Below, in pieces: positions 32,790 to 43,970 of a DNA stretch of 64,000 nt (positions within the stretch are counted from its first letter, which is position 1; each line of letters starts with the position of its first letter). Source of the stretch: Amaurobius ferox (Eukaryota > Arthropoda > Arachnida > Araneae > Amaurobiidae); NCBI GenBank assembly GCA_951213105.1, contig OX578145.1:15554034-15618033 (forward strand), read 5' to 3'. The position numbers were made by a program, and so were the translations under genes. The notes under the pieces were generated by a model that did no database searches, was not told the origin of the DNA, and saw nothing but the letters and a program-made list of their open reading frames with translations.

Positions 32790-33671
32790 TCTGATGTGGG
32801 CAGCACATGACTTTCCTTATATAATGCAATGAATTTACTATTTTCACAGCAAAAAAATAGGTTATTCTTATAGTAGATACTTATATTCTTTCCAAGATAT
32901 TGAATTTTCGTCAATTAGTCGTCATTTTTATCCATTTGGCAAGATTTTCGTTAATTTGGCAACAGTTAAAAGAGTCGCCAAATTGGCGACATTTCGCCAA
33001 AATCTCGCCAAGCATTATAGACAGAGAAATAAGTTATTCTTATAGTAGATAAATGACTATTGGCGTTCAAATACAAAAGTATTACTCAAAGTATCTTTTC
33101 TCATGAATGGAACGAGCTAGATCCACAAGAATGATGTCACCCAATTTATCACATGATATTACATATGAAAAGTGAACATGTTTCTCAACAGTTAATATAT
33201 TTTTTTTAATTTATGGGATTTTTTGATAAATGAATTTGAAAAATGTTCAATATCTCGAGAACGGTTCATGCTCGCGTTCTAAAGTTTATGTCAATCATTT
33301 CCTAAGGGAAAATTACGTAAGAAATGTCTATTTGTGTAAGTTTATTAAAAGTTTTGATTTTTTGATGATTTTTTTCAAAATTTTACTCGAAAATTTAGGG
33401 GGGGTTCTGAACATTCGATTGCGTTTAAAAACAATAGGCTTCCAGTATTCACGGATTGTGATTTTTGTACCACATTTCATTCGAATCGCTGCATTTGTTC
33501 GTGAGATATCGTCTCCACAGGCTCACTGACACACACACACATACATCACCTCAAAAATGTTTGATTCGTGATCAGGGATGCTTGAAACGTGCTCTCCCGT
33601 CGAAAACTCGTATTCGAATTTTCGACCCCGGCACAATACTTTCCTTATACATTATGTATATAAGGAAAGTA
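32790..33671 (+). repeat. Repeat A, copy 4 (nested in gag)
   Basis: Starts TCTGATGTGGGCAGCACATG and ends ATATAAGGAAAGT. The gag reading frame continues on either side across an A-rich site, so this copy gives good element boundaries. It holds the TTTGGCGAC module at about 32936-33008. Confidence 0.85.
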
Positions 33672-34296
33672 AAAATACACGAACACCCAGAATTATCAGA
33701 TGAAGATGAATTTGGCAAAGTACAACAGAAAAATCCCGGATCTAGTAGAGAGTTTTCCGCCAACTGGCGAATTACCCATTAGTAATTGAATGTACGAAAT
33801 CTCGCTTCGGTAAAGATGAATTGCTGTTAGAAGTATACGTACGAGAGGTATCAAATTTGGTTTTAAATCACAATAAGAGTAATGTGGTGAAATTATACGA
33901 TATCGATAGAATTGAAGCACATTTAAGAGCTTTGGGCACCTTGGGCGTCACTTCGGATAAGTATGCAGAGATGTTATATCCTCTTGTTGAGAGTTGTTTG
34001 CCAGAGGATATTTTGGAAATATGGGAACGACATATTTTCTCTTTTGGTAAAGGATAAAGAAAGGGGAGAAATTAATAAATTGAGTATTTTAATGGAATTT
34101 TTGAAATCAGAAGTTGAAGGGGGAACAAAGATTAGCGACTGACAGAAACACTTTTGATGATGGGAGAGCTACATATAAGAAATCAAATAAACAGTATTTT
34201 AATGAAAATAAAGGTAAAGTCACAACCGCTGCTAGTCTTTTAAATACAAATTTAATTTATGAAAGGAAATGTATTTTTTGTGAGAAAAAGCATAAT

Positions 34297-35218
34297 TACT
34301 TTCCTTATATGCATAATAAGGAAAGTATTGTGACGGGGTCGAAAATTCGAATTCGAGTTTTCGACGGGAGAGCGCGTTTCAAGCATCCCTGATCACGAAT
34401 CAAACATTTTTGAAGTGATGTCTGTGTGTGTATGTGTGTGTGTGTGTGTCAGTGAGACTGTGGAGACGATAACTGACGAACGAATGGACCGATTCGAACG
34501 AAATTTGGTACAAAAATCACAATCTGTAAACACTGGAAGCCTATTGTTTCTATACACAATCGAATGTTCAGAACCCCCCTAAATTTTCGAATGAAATTTT
34601 GAAAAAATTGGTAAAAAAATCAAAACCACTAATAAAGTTACGCAAATAGACATTTCTTATGTAATTTTTCATTAGAAAACGATTGACATAAATTTTAGAA
34701 CGCTAACATGAACCGTTCTTGAGATATTGCACATTTTTAAAAAAAAATATCAAAAAGTTATTTAAAATTAAAAAAAATATTTCCTATTGAGAAACATGTT
34801 CACTTTTCATATCTAATACCATGCGATAAATTGGATGGCATCATTCTCGTGGATCTAACTCGTTCCATTCATGAAAAAAGATACTTTGAGTTATACTTTT
34901 GTATTTGAACGCCAATAGTCATGTATCTGCTGTAAGAATAACTTATTTCTTCGTCCATAACGCTTGGCGAGACTTTGGCGACGAATTTGGCGGAATGTCG
35001 CCAACTTAGCGACTTTTTGAAATGTTGCTAAATTAACGAAAATCTCGCCAAATGGATAAAAATGACGCTAAATCAATGAAAATGACGACTAATTGTCGAA
35101 AATTCAATATCTTAGAAAGAATATTAGTATCTACTATAAGAAAAACTTATTTATTTTACTGTAAAAGTAGTAAATTCATTACATTATATAAGGAAAGTCC
35201 TGTGTTGCCCACATCAGA
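34297..35218 (-). repeat. Repeat A, copy 5 (nested in gag, opposite strand)
   Basis: The hairpin ACTTTCCTTATATGCATAAT / AAGGAAAGT is at 34298-34329. The conserved end TTGCCCACATCAGA lies at 35205-35218 beside a T-run. Gag cysteine-motif coding continues on both sides. Confidence 0.85.
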
Positions 35219-35540
35219 TTTTTTTCAAGAATGTAAAAAAGCTAAAAAAATTAATATTGATGAGAAACGCGAATGTGCAAAAAAGGCCGCTTGTTGTTTC
35301 CTATGTCTCAAGAGAGGACTCTTGGGCAAACAGTGTCACAGCAAAATGCAATGTTTCCTGTGTGATAAAATACACTGCATAATAATGTGTCCTATTTCTC
35401 CAACTGAATCCAAATTAGAAGTTCCTAAACCTGAAGAAAATTTTAAATGTACCCAATCAAAAAATCAAACACTGACCAATCAGTCTAGTTCATCTGGGGG
35501 TGTTATTACAAACATTACCAAGTATATGTTAAAGGTCAGA

Positions 35541-36075
35541 ATGGAAAATATGTTATGAGAGCTCTGATTGATACTGGTAGTCAAAGATCCTATATAAGTG
35601 CCAGGGCTGTTAAATTGTTAAAATATGAAAGTTTAGGAGAAATTCCAATAGTTAATAGTTTATTTGGCGGTCTTGAATCTCCTCAACAGAAACATCGTCG
35701 TTTTAAGGCATTTTTAACTAGCTTAAATGAGAAGTATAGTTGTAATTTCGAAGTTCTAGAACAAGAGAAAATATGTGGTGATACATCGAAGACTCGTCAA
35801 GGACCGTGAATGAAAGATCTTCAGAAAAGAGGTATAAAACTGACTGATTCTGTTAATGACCTCTCACCAGTATTCGAACTCGAAATTCATCTACTAATAG
35901 GAGCAGAGGTCGCAGGGAAATCACTAAATAGAAAAGTTCACTATTTACCTGATGGACCTGTCGTAGTTGGTGCACATTTGGGATGGACATTGATGGGTAA
36001 AATTCCCCAAGTTCCTCAAGTAACTGAATCCTATATCTCATATCGTTACTCACTAATAATATTAACCTTCCCGAT
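35541..36075 (+). pseudogene. BEL/Pao aspartic protease (DUF1758-like)
   Basis: The active-site motif ALIDTGSQRSYIS is at about 35560 and LLIGAEVAGK at about 35890, followed by GPVVVGAHLGWTLMGK, in the order expected for the Pao protease. It is interrupted by TGA at 35807-35809 within one frame and joined to gag by a frameshift near 35550. Confidence 0.8.
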
Positions 36076-36735
36076 ATGTGGAGTTTAGACCGAATAGGAA
36101 TTCTAAATCCAGTTGAAAGCCAAAATATGATAGAATTACACGAAATCGCGTGTAAGCATTTTCAACGCAATCTTAAAATTACCGATGAAGGAAGGTATGA
36201 AATAACATTACCTTGGCTTCAGTTACATCCTATGCTCCCTGATGGAAAGGACTTAGCCGAAAGAAGATTCCGAACCACAATTAAGGAAATGAAAGCCACT
36301 GACATTTTCGAAGCTTATCAAGATGTCTTACAAAATGGGTTGAAGGATGGAATAATTGAAGAAGTGAAGGTAGATTATGAAGCTAAACCTGGACACTACT
36401 TGCCGCATAGAGCAGTAGTGGAGAACTTCGCCACTACGAAGATCAGACCGGTCTTCGATGCTTCCGCAAATTATCCTTCCTTAAAAATTATCCTTCGATG
36501 CTTCCGAAAATTATCCTTCATTAAATGAATGTCTTGCCAAAGGTCCAAATCTTCTAGAATTTATTCCAGCAGTTATAACTCGATTCCGCATGAAATCATT
36601 TGCTGTTACTATTAACAGCTATTTATGTCGGCAATTGTCTTGCTAGTTCTGACAGAATTGAAAGGTGTGAAACATTTGTTAAACAGCCAAAAAAAAATTA
36701 TTACTTTCAGAAAAGTTTGACTTAAGAGGTTAACA
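36076..36735 (+). pseudogene. BEL/Pao reverse transcriptase, catalytic core deleted
   Basis: The N-terminal RT segment is clear (WSLDRIGI, EGRYEITLPW, HYLPHRAVV, IRPVFDASA). A short direct duplication around 36450-36515 repeats the CGATGCTTCCGNAAATTATCCTTC phrase out of frame. After ITRFRMKSFAVT the sequence jumps at about 36615 to YVGNCLASSDRIE, which aligns with the family's YVDN catalytic block. Most of the palm is therefore missing and the catalytic Asp is Gly. Inactive. Confidence 0.8.
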
Positions 36736-36899
36736 AAGTAATTACTCAAAATTAAAGACTTCTCAAGTTACAGATATTACTAGTACTGAAACAGAGAAGC
36801 AGAATGAAGAAAACAATTACTGATAAACAATTTGATATCAGTCTTGGGACAAATGTGGAATCTACAGAGAGATGTGTTGAGTTGTAATTCAATATGCCC

Positions 36900-37736
36900 T
36901 GAATCATCAGATAATTTTCAGATTTCAAAAGGAAAATGTTGGCTGCTGCACAACAAATCTACGATCCTCTGGGTATCATTTGTGTATTTACGTTGTTGCC
37001 AAAGATATTGCTTCAAGAATGCTGGAAGCAAAAACTACCATGGGATAAAGGATTATCTGAAGATATAATGAAAAAATTTCTAAACTGCAGAAGTCAACTA
37101 AAATTTCTGAAAGATGTTTACGTATCTAGATGGATGATGGCGAGCACTTTATCCTTGAAACATTGCAGTTTACACGTGTTTGCTAATTCCAGTAAGTATG
37201 CTTATGCGATTTGTATTTTCATCAGAGTTGAAACTGCAGATTCTGTGTCGTGCACATCTGTTAGAGCTAAAAATGGAATAACCCCGTTAAAAACAATCAC
37301 AATTCCCAGACTAGAACTACTTGCATGTTCGATTGGTACTTGACTAGCTGCTAACATCAAGAAAGATATGAAAAGACCAGATATTGAAACGTACTATTGG
37401 ACTGATTCCAGTAATGCTCTTAGTTGGATAAAGGGAGATGAACAGTGGGCAACATTTATTGCTAATAGAGTCAAAGAAATTCGATTGCTGTCTAATCCCG
37501 ATGACTGGCATCATGTGCTAAGAAACCTCAAGCCAGCTGATACTCCCTCCAGAGGAAGTACTATTCGATACTTAATTGAGAAAAGATGGTTACATGGTCC
37601 TGAATGGTTAAAGCTCTCCATATCAGAATGGCCAAAATCTAAAATTACAGCTGATGAAGAAATTGTAAACCAAGAAAGAAGAAAAACAGTAATGATCTGT
37701 ACAGAAAAGGCGCGAAGTCTTTGTCTCAATCAATAA
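36900..37736 (+). pseudogene. BEL/Pao connector (Pao/A17) and RNase H
   Basis: AAAQQIYDPLGIICVFTL marks the Pao/A17 region at about 36940. RNase H-like blocks follow: VFANSSKYAYA at about 37180, where the family usually has an Asp (FADAS), and YYWTDSSNALSWI at about 37390. A TGA at 37341-37343 breaks one frame. NLKPADTPSRG near 37535 is the usual end of this domain. Confidence 0.8.
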
Positions 37737-37779
37737 TCCTATTTTAAAACCCCTACATCCTCAACTTGATGAAGAAGGT

Positions 37780-39153
37780 TTGATTCGTGTGACAACACGT
37801 CTAATACAACGAAAAGATACTGATAGCTTCAAACGGCCAATTGTATTGCCTAACAAACATCCTCTTGTCCATTTACTCATCTTGGAACATCATAAAAAAA
37901 TTAAGCCATGCAGGAGTTCATACCTGAATATCTCATCTGAGAGAAGACTTCTGGAGATTGCAATGTAGAGAACCCATTAAACAAGTTTTGAAAAGTTGTA
38001 TAAATTGTAGAAGATTTGAAGCGACCAAAGCTGAAGTTTTGCCTGCACCTTTGCCAGGAAAACGAATTAGGAATGCTGCAGCGTTCGAGATAACTGGAAT
38101 AGATTTGGGAGAACCATTATACTTAAGAAATGGAGAGGATTTGATTTGTCCTCTTTACCTGTGCTGTGATTAGGGCCGTCCATCTTGAGTTAGTTCAATC
38201 TCTAACAACCGAAGCCTTTTGTTTGACCTTCAGAAGATTTATGTCAAGAAGAGGCAGACCTCTACATGTATATTCTGACAATGGGATAAATTTAGTCGGA
38301 GACAGTAAAATCCTACATAACATAGATTGGCAAAAGATAGAAGAAATAGCTTCAGTTAAACGAATTCAATGGATTTTCAACCCTCCTACAGCTGCCTGGT
38401 GGGGCGGATGGTGGGAGCGGTTGATTGGAATGACCAAAATAATTCTAAGAAGAGTATCACGACAAGCTCGACTTGACTATGATGAACTGACTACCATTTT
38501 ATGTGAAGCTGAGAACATCATCAATAGCCGCCCTTTGACTTATCTTTCAGAAGATGTCGAAGACTTACAACCCCTAACACCATCTTTATTTTTACAAGAG
38601 ATACGAACAGGATCTACACCCGAATTGGATGTCTTCGACTCCACTCATTTAAATAAACGATTTCGTTATCGACAAAAACTGAAACAAAACCTCATGGAAA
38701 GATTTCGAATAGAATACCTCGGACAACTGAAGAACTATTCTAAACACAAAGTCCCCACTCATCTTAGAGTAGGACAAATCGTTCTTGTTGGCAGTGACAA
38801 CATCAAACGCACAGAATGGCCCATGGCCAAAATACTTGAGCTTTATCCTGGTGAAGATGACAACATTCGAGTAACTCGAGTAAAGACTATGAATGGCGAA
38901 CTTTAGACCAATGACTTTACCCCTTTGATGTTCAAGATGAGCAGAGAATTCTGTTACCTGAGAAATCCGTTTCCGATAAACTTGGCAATTCACCTCCATT
39001 ACCGACCGATGATGACAACGGCGATTTAGATTATTATCCTGATTCAACGAAATTGGCAGACTGCCTGAAACCAGAGAAAGATTGTCCTGAACAGCCGATA
39101 TTTAGAACCAGACGTGGTTGAATGGTGAGACCGATTAAGAAACTAGAACTTTA
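37780..39153 (+). pseudogene. BEL/Pao integrase
   Basis: The zinc-binding N-terminus is split over two frames: LILEHHKKIK (37780-37968) and CINCRRF (37958-38173). The catalytic core runs in a third frame to 38906 and shows the acidic triad in GIDLGEPLYL, YSDNGINLVG and WWERLIGMTK. The C-terminal DUF5641 region ends with RVGQIVLVGSDN and WPMAKILELYPG. A TAG at 38904-38906 cuts the end, but coding character continues to a TAA at about 39151. It is the least damaged part of the element. Confidence 0.85.
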
Positions 39154-39166
39154 ATGCTTTAGATGT

Positions 39167-39547
39167 TGTTGTTGAGACCCAGACCGTCCGACCTACCAGA
39201 AAGGTGTAAGGTAACTGTATGGACGGCCGGGAAGTGCCACCCAATTTAGACCGGAACCCAGTGGGGGAGGCATCCACAGGGACCGTACCCTCCTTCCCCT
39301 ACCACCAACCTCTCGGAAGGACTTACGAACCCACATGTTTAACGTGATCGTACTCCGCATGAACACGGCGGCATTTGTGGTAGCGTGCAAATCTAGCGCG
39401 CAAACCACGGGGATACCGCACCCGAGATGGCCAACAGCACGCGGTGTTCCGAGGTGGTCACCCACCAAGTACTAACCGCGCCCGATGCTGCTTGACTTCG
39501 GTGATCTAACGAGAACCGGTGTTTTCAGCACGGTACGGCCGTTGGCC
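39167..39547 (-). mobile_element. 5S-rRNA-headed SINE with 15-bp TSD
   Basis: It is flanked by perfect 15-bp direct repeats TAATGCTTTAGATGT (39152-39166 and 39548-39562), proof of target-primed insertion. On the minus strand the order is: 5S rRNA-like head (39547-39429), a degenerate tRNA-like stretch (GGTATCCCCGTGGTTTGCGC), a body shared with 49781-50072 (CGGAGTACGATCAC, TGTGGGTTCGTAAGTCC), and the tail CGGACGGTCTGGGTC. It is inserted after the BEL integrase. Confidence 0.88.
39429..39547 (-). pseudogene. 5S rRNA-derived SINE head
   Basis: On the minus strand it starts GGCCAACGGCCGTACC and ends GCGTGCTGTTGGCC, about 119 nt, the length of 5S rRNA. Internal promoter blocks are recognisable (AAGTCAAGCAGCATCGGG and GGTTAGTACTTGG). 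It is part of a SINE, not an array gene, because it sits inside one 15-bp TSD together with the SINE body. Confidence 0.88.
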
Positions 39548-39557
39548 TAATGCTTTA

Positions 39558-39725
39558 GATGTGATTTTGTTTGCATTCTTTCTGAGAATGCAAGGTGGGA
39601 GTGATGTCGCATCTCCCGTGAACTGAAGTGAAATAATCGAGAATGTGATTTTGGTTGCATTCTTTCTGAAAATGCAAGGTGGGAGTGATGTCACATCTCC
39701 CATGAACTGAAGTGAAATAATCGAG
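39558..39725 (+). repeat. 84-bp tandem duplication across the 3' LTR start
   Basis: Two 84-bp units (39558-39641 and 39642-39725) each contain GCATTCTTTCTGA, AATGCAAGGTGGGAGTGATG and the first 37 bases of the LTR. A duplicated LTR start is therefore present just inside the element. Confidence 0.85.
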
Positions 39726-39975
39726 AATGTGATTTTAGAATTTCTGTACGCGCCCAAAAAGAAACATGTCTGTTTGTTAGTGGAAGTTATTATTGTTATG
39801 TTCTGTGCAGAATAAAGTGATATTTAAAATATTTAGATTACAGTTTCTTTTAAGATCAATGACAAGATGCTGTCACCCGGCGTTTAGAAGTAAACCAGCA
39901 TAAACGAAAAGGCAAGATTACCTTTACTTATTATTGATCAAAATATATTCTATAATTTGATTCTTTGAGCTGACA
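39689..39975 (+). repeat. BEL/Pao 3' LTR
   Basis: TGTCACATCTCCC...GAGCTGACA, 287 bp, the same length as the 5' LTR. Short inverted ends TGTCA/TGACA. Confidence 0.9.
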
Positions 39976-40040
39976 AACATATTGTATAAAATTGTTTATA
40001 AATTTTATCTTGGCATTAAGTTTTGTTTTCTGATTTTGGC

Positions 40041-40063
40041 AGAGAGAGAGAGAGAGAGAGAGA
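40041..40063. repeat. (GA)n microsatellite
   Basis: A run of AG dinucleotides. Confidence 0.9.
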
Positions 40064-40129
40064 TATTCCTCCAACATAGGCTGTAATTACTGTAAACCTT
40101 CGGGTCGGTGTTGGTGCCTATAGGTGGTT

Positions 40130-40850
40130 AATCTGTTAATCTGTTCAAAATAAACCACCTTTTCAAAATATTAAAATATCGAAATAGTTCAAAACAGTTC
40201 CTCTTTAAAATGGTTCAAATTATTAAAATATCGAAATTATAACCAATATATTTCAAAAACTAAGAACCTCATCTGAAATACAATTATATATCCTCGTAGG
40301 ACTTTCGGATAGCTACAAATTACTTTTTATAGAATTTATAATTACAGTTTTTAGTTTTTGAGATATAAGCACATGAAAAACGGAAAATTTTCAATCTTTT
40401 TGAACATGACAAGACGATTTCTTGAAAGCAATTTAACGATCTGGAAACTGTATTTTCTACTGAAGATTTTTGTTACTTACTATTTATGGCTATCTCTCAT
40501 AGTTTAGAAGTATTTCGAATGAAAGTAATCAAAGTGAGACAAAATCTTGCTCAGACAAAAACTTTTTTTTTTTTTTTGAAAAAATAAAGTTCAAAATACC
40601 AAAATACTGAAATTATTTTTACATAATCTATACCCTATTTCCGACAAAATAAGTACACATTATTTCTATTTTTATCTATTAGGTTCGGAGATATAAGTGT
40701 CGAAAGTGTTTACATTTTTCGTAAAACTTTGATTTCCGTCAGAGATACTGCAAGTATATTAATCACATTAAAAATTAGTTATTTACCATGTTAAATAGTT
40801 AAATCGTTTAACGTTTCGAGGTTTGTAAAGAATTGATATACACGATCTAC
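40130..40850 (-). repeat. Dispersed repeat F, copy 2
   Basis: Inverse of 11216-11860; shares TTAAAATATCGAAATTATAA and ATACAATTATATA phrases. Noncoding. Confidence 0.5.
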
Positions 40851-41064
40851 CGATATTAAAAGACTAATAAAAGTTTTATTTCAGCATTACAATGTAAAAT
40901 GCAATAATTGGACTTAGAACGTCCTGCATCAGATGCGCGTGATATAGCACAAGCACATTGGATTTTATACGCAGCCAAAATACAGACTAAATTTGCATAT
41001 TGCAATAAGCATATTGCAATAGTTGTCAAAAATATATTCAGTGAGAAATGAAAACGCATAAAAA

Positions 41065-41895
41065 ATTTACTGGAGTGTGACTCAACTCGACTTTCTCAGA
41101 CTAGAATCCATTTTTAATTTTTTTTTTTTTTTTTACAAGTACATTTTTAAAAAATCAGTATTGTTAGTCCAAATGATTGCAATTTAGCGTGCTACCCTTT
41201 ATTTTAAAGGGCTTGATAAAATATTCCTATTGATACTATGCTTGATAAAGAACAACCCGTGGGAATAAATTCTCCCCCCCCCCCCTCCCCGAAGAGACTA
41301 ATGACGTCACCAACACTAAAATTGTATCGCGATTATTTTTCACAGCAATTGAAACTATTAACCTTTTGCTTACGGGTGGGACAGCGTCCAACCCAAGCGA
41401 AGAACCTCTCAAAAAGTCAGGTATTTGACATACCCTATCCCAAACAGTGCAATCCCCCTTTGCGTCCACGCCAATGCCTGCAAAAGGGGATTGAACTGTT
41501 TGGTATGGGTGGACACTGTCCCACCCGTAAGCAAAGTCTGTTGATCATTGTGCCACAAATAACCCCTTTAATGCATGATTATGTCAAATTTTGTTCTATG
41601 CTGCCATGTTAAAAAAATATAAAATTTCGAAGTTTTCGCTCGAATTTAAAAAAATTCTCTCTAGTTCAGGATTTTTCGATAACAAAGCCGGATAAAAAGT
41701 TTCGGGAAAATCCATTAATATTTGTGGAAGCTATAGTGTACACGAAAAATCGACAACAGACAGACGGACATCGCTCCAAAAATAGTCAAAACGTGTTCAG
41801 GAGGTCCTAAAACATACTTTGGCATGAAAATCTCGAATTCGAAATTCATAAGAACAACACTTTTTCTAAACTATATTACATCATATGAGAAAGTA
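41065..41895 (+). repeat. Dispersed repeat D, copy 3
   Basis: Aligned with 18990-19860 (GGGCTTGATAAAAT, AATGACGTCAC, GAAACTATTAA). It carries a foldback insertion at 41362-41536 and has poly(T) and poly(C) tracts at 41117-41132 and 41274-41285. Confidence 0.75.
41362..41536. mobile_element. Foldback MITE inserted in repeat D
   Basis: Arms start CCTTTTGCTTACGGGTGGGA and end with the complement, ending GTAAGCAAAG. The palindrome runs through GACATACCCTATCCCAAACAG. The uninterrupted D copy at about 19332 reads GAAACTATTAAGTCTCGTGA, giving the empty site. Confidence 0.8.
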
Positions 41896-42268
41896 AAAAT
41901 ATGTATAGTATAGGAAATAATAATATATAGTACAAGAAAATAGAAATATAAGTATACAAAACAAATATGCAGAAAAAGCTGAGTTAACAATAGTTTAAAT
42001 GATTATGTAGGCAATGGATTTATCTCTATGGAGCACAGGATTAGTCGACCACCCAAGTTGTTATCCCCACCAAGAGTCCAACAAAATAAAATTAAATAAA
42101 ATCCCTTTCAAGTCAATTAGCACTCGAGTCATTATTAACAGAATGTCATTATTTCAAACACATTACGATTAGTCATAAAACAAGCCTGCATATCCAATAT
42201 GAAGGTAACTAACGGTTACTGCCAGAATTTTCAATTTTTCGCCTCTATCACAATACTTTTTATATGCA

Positions 42269-43068
42269 CTAGTGAGGTCCGAGGGCATTCTGTCCGTAAG
42301 TTATTTAAAAAAACAGTTTATTCATGGGATATCTAATATAGTAAAAGACAACCCTCCATCACCGTCTGCGTAGCTACAACACAAAGAGCAGGTATTATAA
42401 TATTGTTGCGAACGCTCAATGTTTCTTTTGGCGCCTCCTCTTTCGTCTGTCTCGAAGGCCAGGTGAAGAAAATACGGCGCATGACGTCAGTTTGACCTGA
42501 GAATGCCGTGAGCCTAGGGTTTCCAGAATTTCCCAATTAGAAGAAGGGTTGCCAGATTTGGCGATTTATCCCCAATTTGGCGACTTCCAGAATGTTCCAG
42601 AAACTTCTCGATAGAACAATTATTGAGTTATAGAGATTTCCAGAAGTCTCTATGGAGGGACTGTAAAAAGGACTCACGCCTCCGTTGCAAAGGAGTTGAC
42701 GAATGGACTTGACACGAGCTACATTGGACTGTGATTTTTATCAATGTTTTAAGAATAGTAATAATTTTGTGAAATTATTTTTGTCAACATTCTAACAATA
42801 ATATCTCTTATTCTGTGAAATGAGTGGAGCATTTGAGTGTTGTTTGATTGTATACTGTTCGTGTTTAGTCTGTGCTTGTGAATAAACGTAAGTTATCCAG
42901 AAACTTAAACTCGTTCTTGTATCCTGCGTCTACACCCACGATTCTAGAGGATACATGCGTAACAATATCCATTGTAAATCAATTAAAAATGAGTCTAATG
43001 CCCGGCTTCGTTTTCTGTATCTGATGTCATACGCAACGTAGAACTCCAGAATAGTGCTCTTTATATAT
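42269..43068 (-). mobile_element. Helitron-like 3' end, family K, copy 2 (split by solo LTR)
   Basis: The minus strand ends GGACAGAATGCCC, TCGGACCTCA, CTAG at 42272-42269. The phrase CCGGCTTCGTTTTCTGTATC near 43000, with CTGATGTCATACGC, matches family K at about 12800. A solo LTR sits inside. Confidence 0.5.
42404..42964 (+). repeat. Solo LTR (Gypsy-like), 561 bp
   Basis: Starts TGTTGCGAACGC and ends ATGCGTAACA, flanked by ATAT on both sides (42400-42403, 42965-42968). The 3' part has GTGAATAAACG (AATAAA signal). It contains TTTGGCGA motifs at about 42557 and 42578. No internal region remains, so it is a solo LTR left by recombination. Confidence 0.8.
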
Positions 43069-43141
43069 ATAAATTACACTATATATGTAGAGACAGTAAA
43101 AATCTTATATTTAGTAAACGGATAAATTGTAAATCCCATTA

Positions 43142-43497
43142 TAACCTTCTGCTTACGGGTGGGACAGCGTCCATCCTAAACGAAGAAACAGTAAACGAAA
43201 AACCTTTCAAAAAGACAGGTATTTAACATACCCTATCCCAAACAGTTCTATCCCCCCTTTGCAGACATTGGCGTCCAATAACGCCAATGTCTGCAAAGGG
43301 GGTCGAACTGTTTGGGATAGGGTATGTTAAATACCTGTCTTTTTGAGAGGTTTTTCGTTTACAGGACGCCAATGTCTGCAAAGGGGGGATAGAACTGTTT
43401 GGGATAGGGTATGTTAAATACCTGTCTTTTTGAGAGGTTTTTCGTTTACAGGTTCTTCGTTTAGGATGGACGCTGTCCCACCCGTAAGCAAAAGGTT
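43142..43497. mobile_element. Foldback element with internal duplication
   Basis: Same family as 41362-41536: ends AACCTTCTGCTTACGGG and CCCGTAAGCAAAAGGTT. The right arm contains a direct duplication of about 113 bp (GACGCCAATGTCTGCAAAGG ... TTTTTCGTTTACAG twice), so it can fold in two registers. Confidence 0.85.
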
Positions 43498-43970
43498 GAG
43501 ATCCCCCATAGGGAGAATAAGGGTACACGAGCTCTTTGGTATAAGTTAACATTATAATACGCAAGTCTTATGCCGAAGAAACCCTTTCGCATAAATCGTA
43601 AAATAGTCTCTCACAGCATTTTGGGGGCCCTCTCAAAACATTCATTTCCATTCATCCCATTTTAAAAGTCAATAAATGTAGGATGCGTGGCTTTAAGTAT
43701 TTCCATCGCTTCCAGATAATAGATGGCATAAAGTGGGGCCACGCTTGACATCATTTGCATTTTTCTCTCATTTCGGTTTAATAAACTATTTTGCGGAGAT
43801 CGCTTCCGGAATTGAAAGCCTATTAAAGTGACAGATCCCATCCATTGAACTTGATGTTAGGCCGAGCGAAATTTGCGGAGCTAATACCGTAAATTACAAA
43901 AATCAACAAATCACAATAGAGAAGAGTATTTGTGGTGATTAAATATTTAAGCGCATAAGAAAAGCCCCCG
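43498..43970. other. Unassigned sequence
   Basis: No repeat partner or coding signal recognised. Confidence 0.3.

Larger units (their letters stand above)
32359..35540 (+). pseudogene. BEL/Pao gag (DUF1759-type) with zinc knuckles, interrupted twice
   Basis: It begins with ATG at 32359 and reads a helical N-terminal region, then LPKLELERFDGSIKNWLKLWS just before the first A insertion at 32790. The capsid-like DUF1759 stretch resumes at 33672 with HEHPELSDEDEF and YAEMLYPLVESCLPEDILE. A cysteine motif CIFCEKKH precedes the second A insertion (34297-35218), and CCFLCLKRG.LGKQC with CFLCDKIHC follows it. These Cys/His clusters are typical of BEL gag C-termini. There are frameshifts near 32410, 32625, 33770 and 34060 in addition to the insertions. 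Confidence 0.8.
31977..39975 (+). mobile_element. BEL/Pao LTR retrotransposon, degenerate, with nested insertions
   Basis: Two direct 287-bp LTRs bound an internal region with gag, aspartic protease, reverse transcriptase, RNase H and integrase remnants in BEL/Pao order. Flanking pentamers AATAT (31972-31976) and AACAT (39976-39980) match at 4 of 5 and are a plausible TSD. Total length is 7,999 bp, of which about 880 and 920 bp are two nested A repeats and 381 bp a nested SINE. Every coding block has frameshifts or stops and the catalytic core of the reverse transcriptase is missing, so the copy is dead. Confidence 0.88.

Noticed and set aside
35052..35220. N-terminal extension of the gag zinc-knuckle ORF at 35052
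   Set aside because: The first 55 or so codons belong to the nested repeat A and are not gag. The gag frame resumes after 35218.
39429..39547. Functional 5S rRNA gene
   Set aside because: It lies inside a single 15-bp TSD with a SINE body and has several differences from animal 5S rRNA. It is a SINE head.
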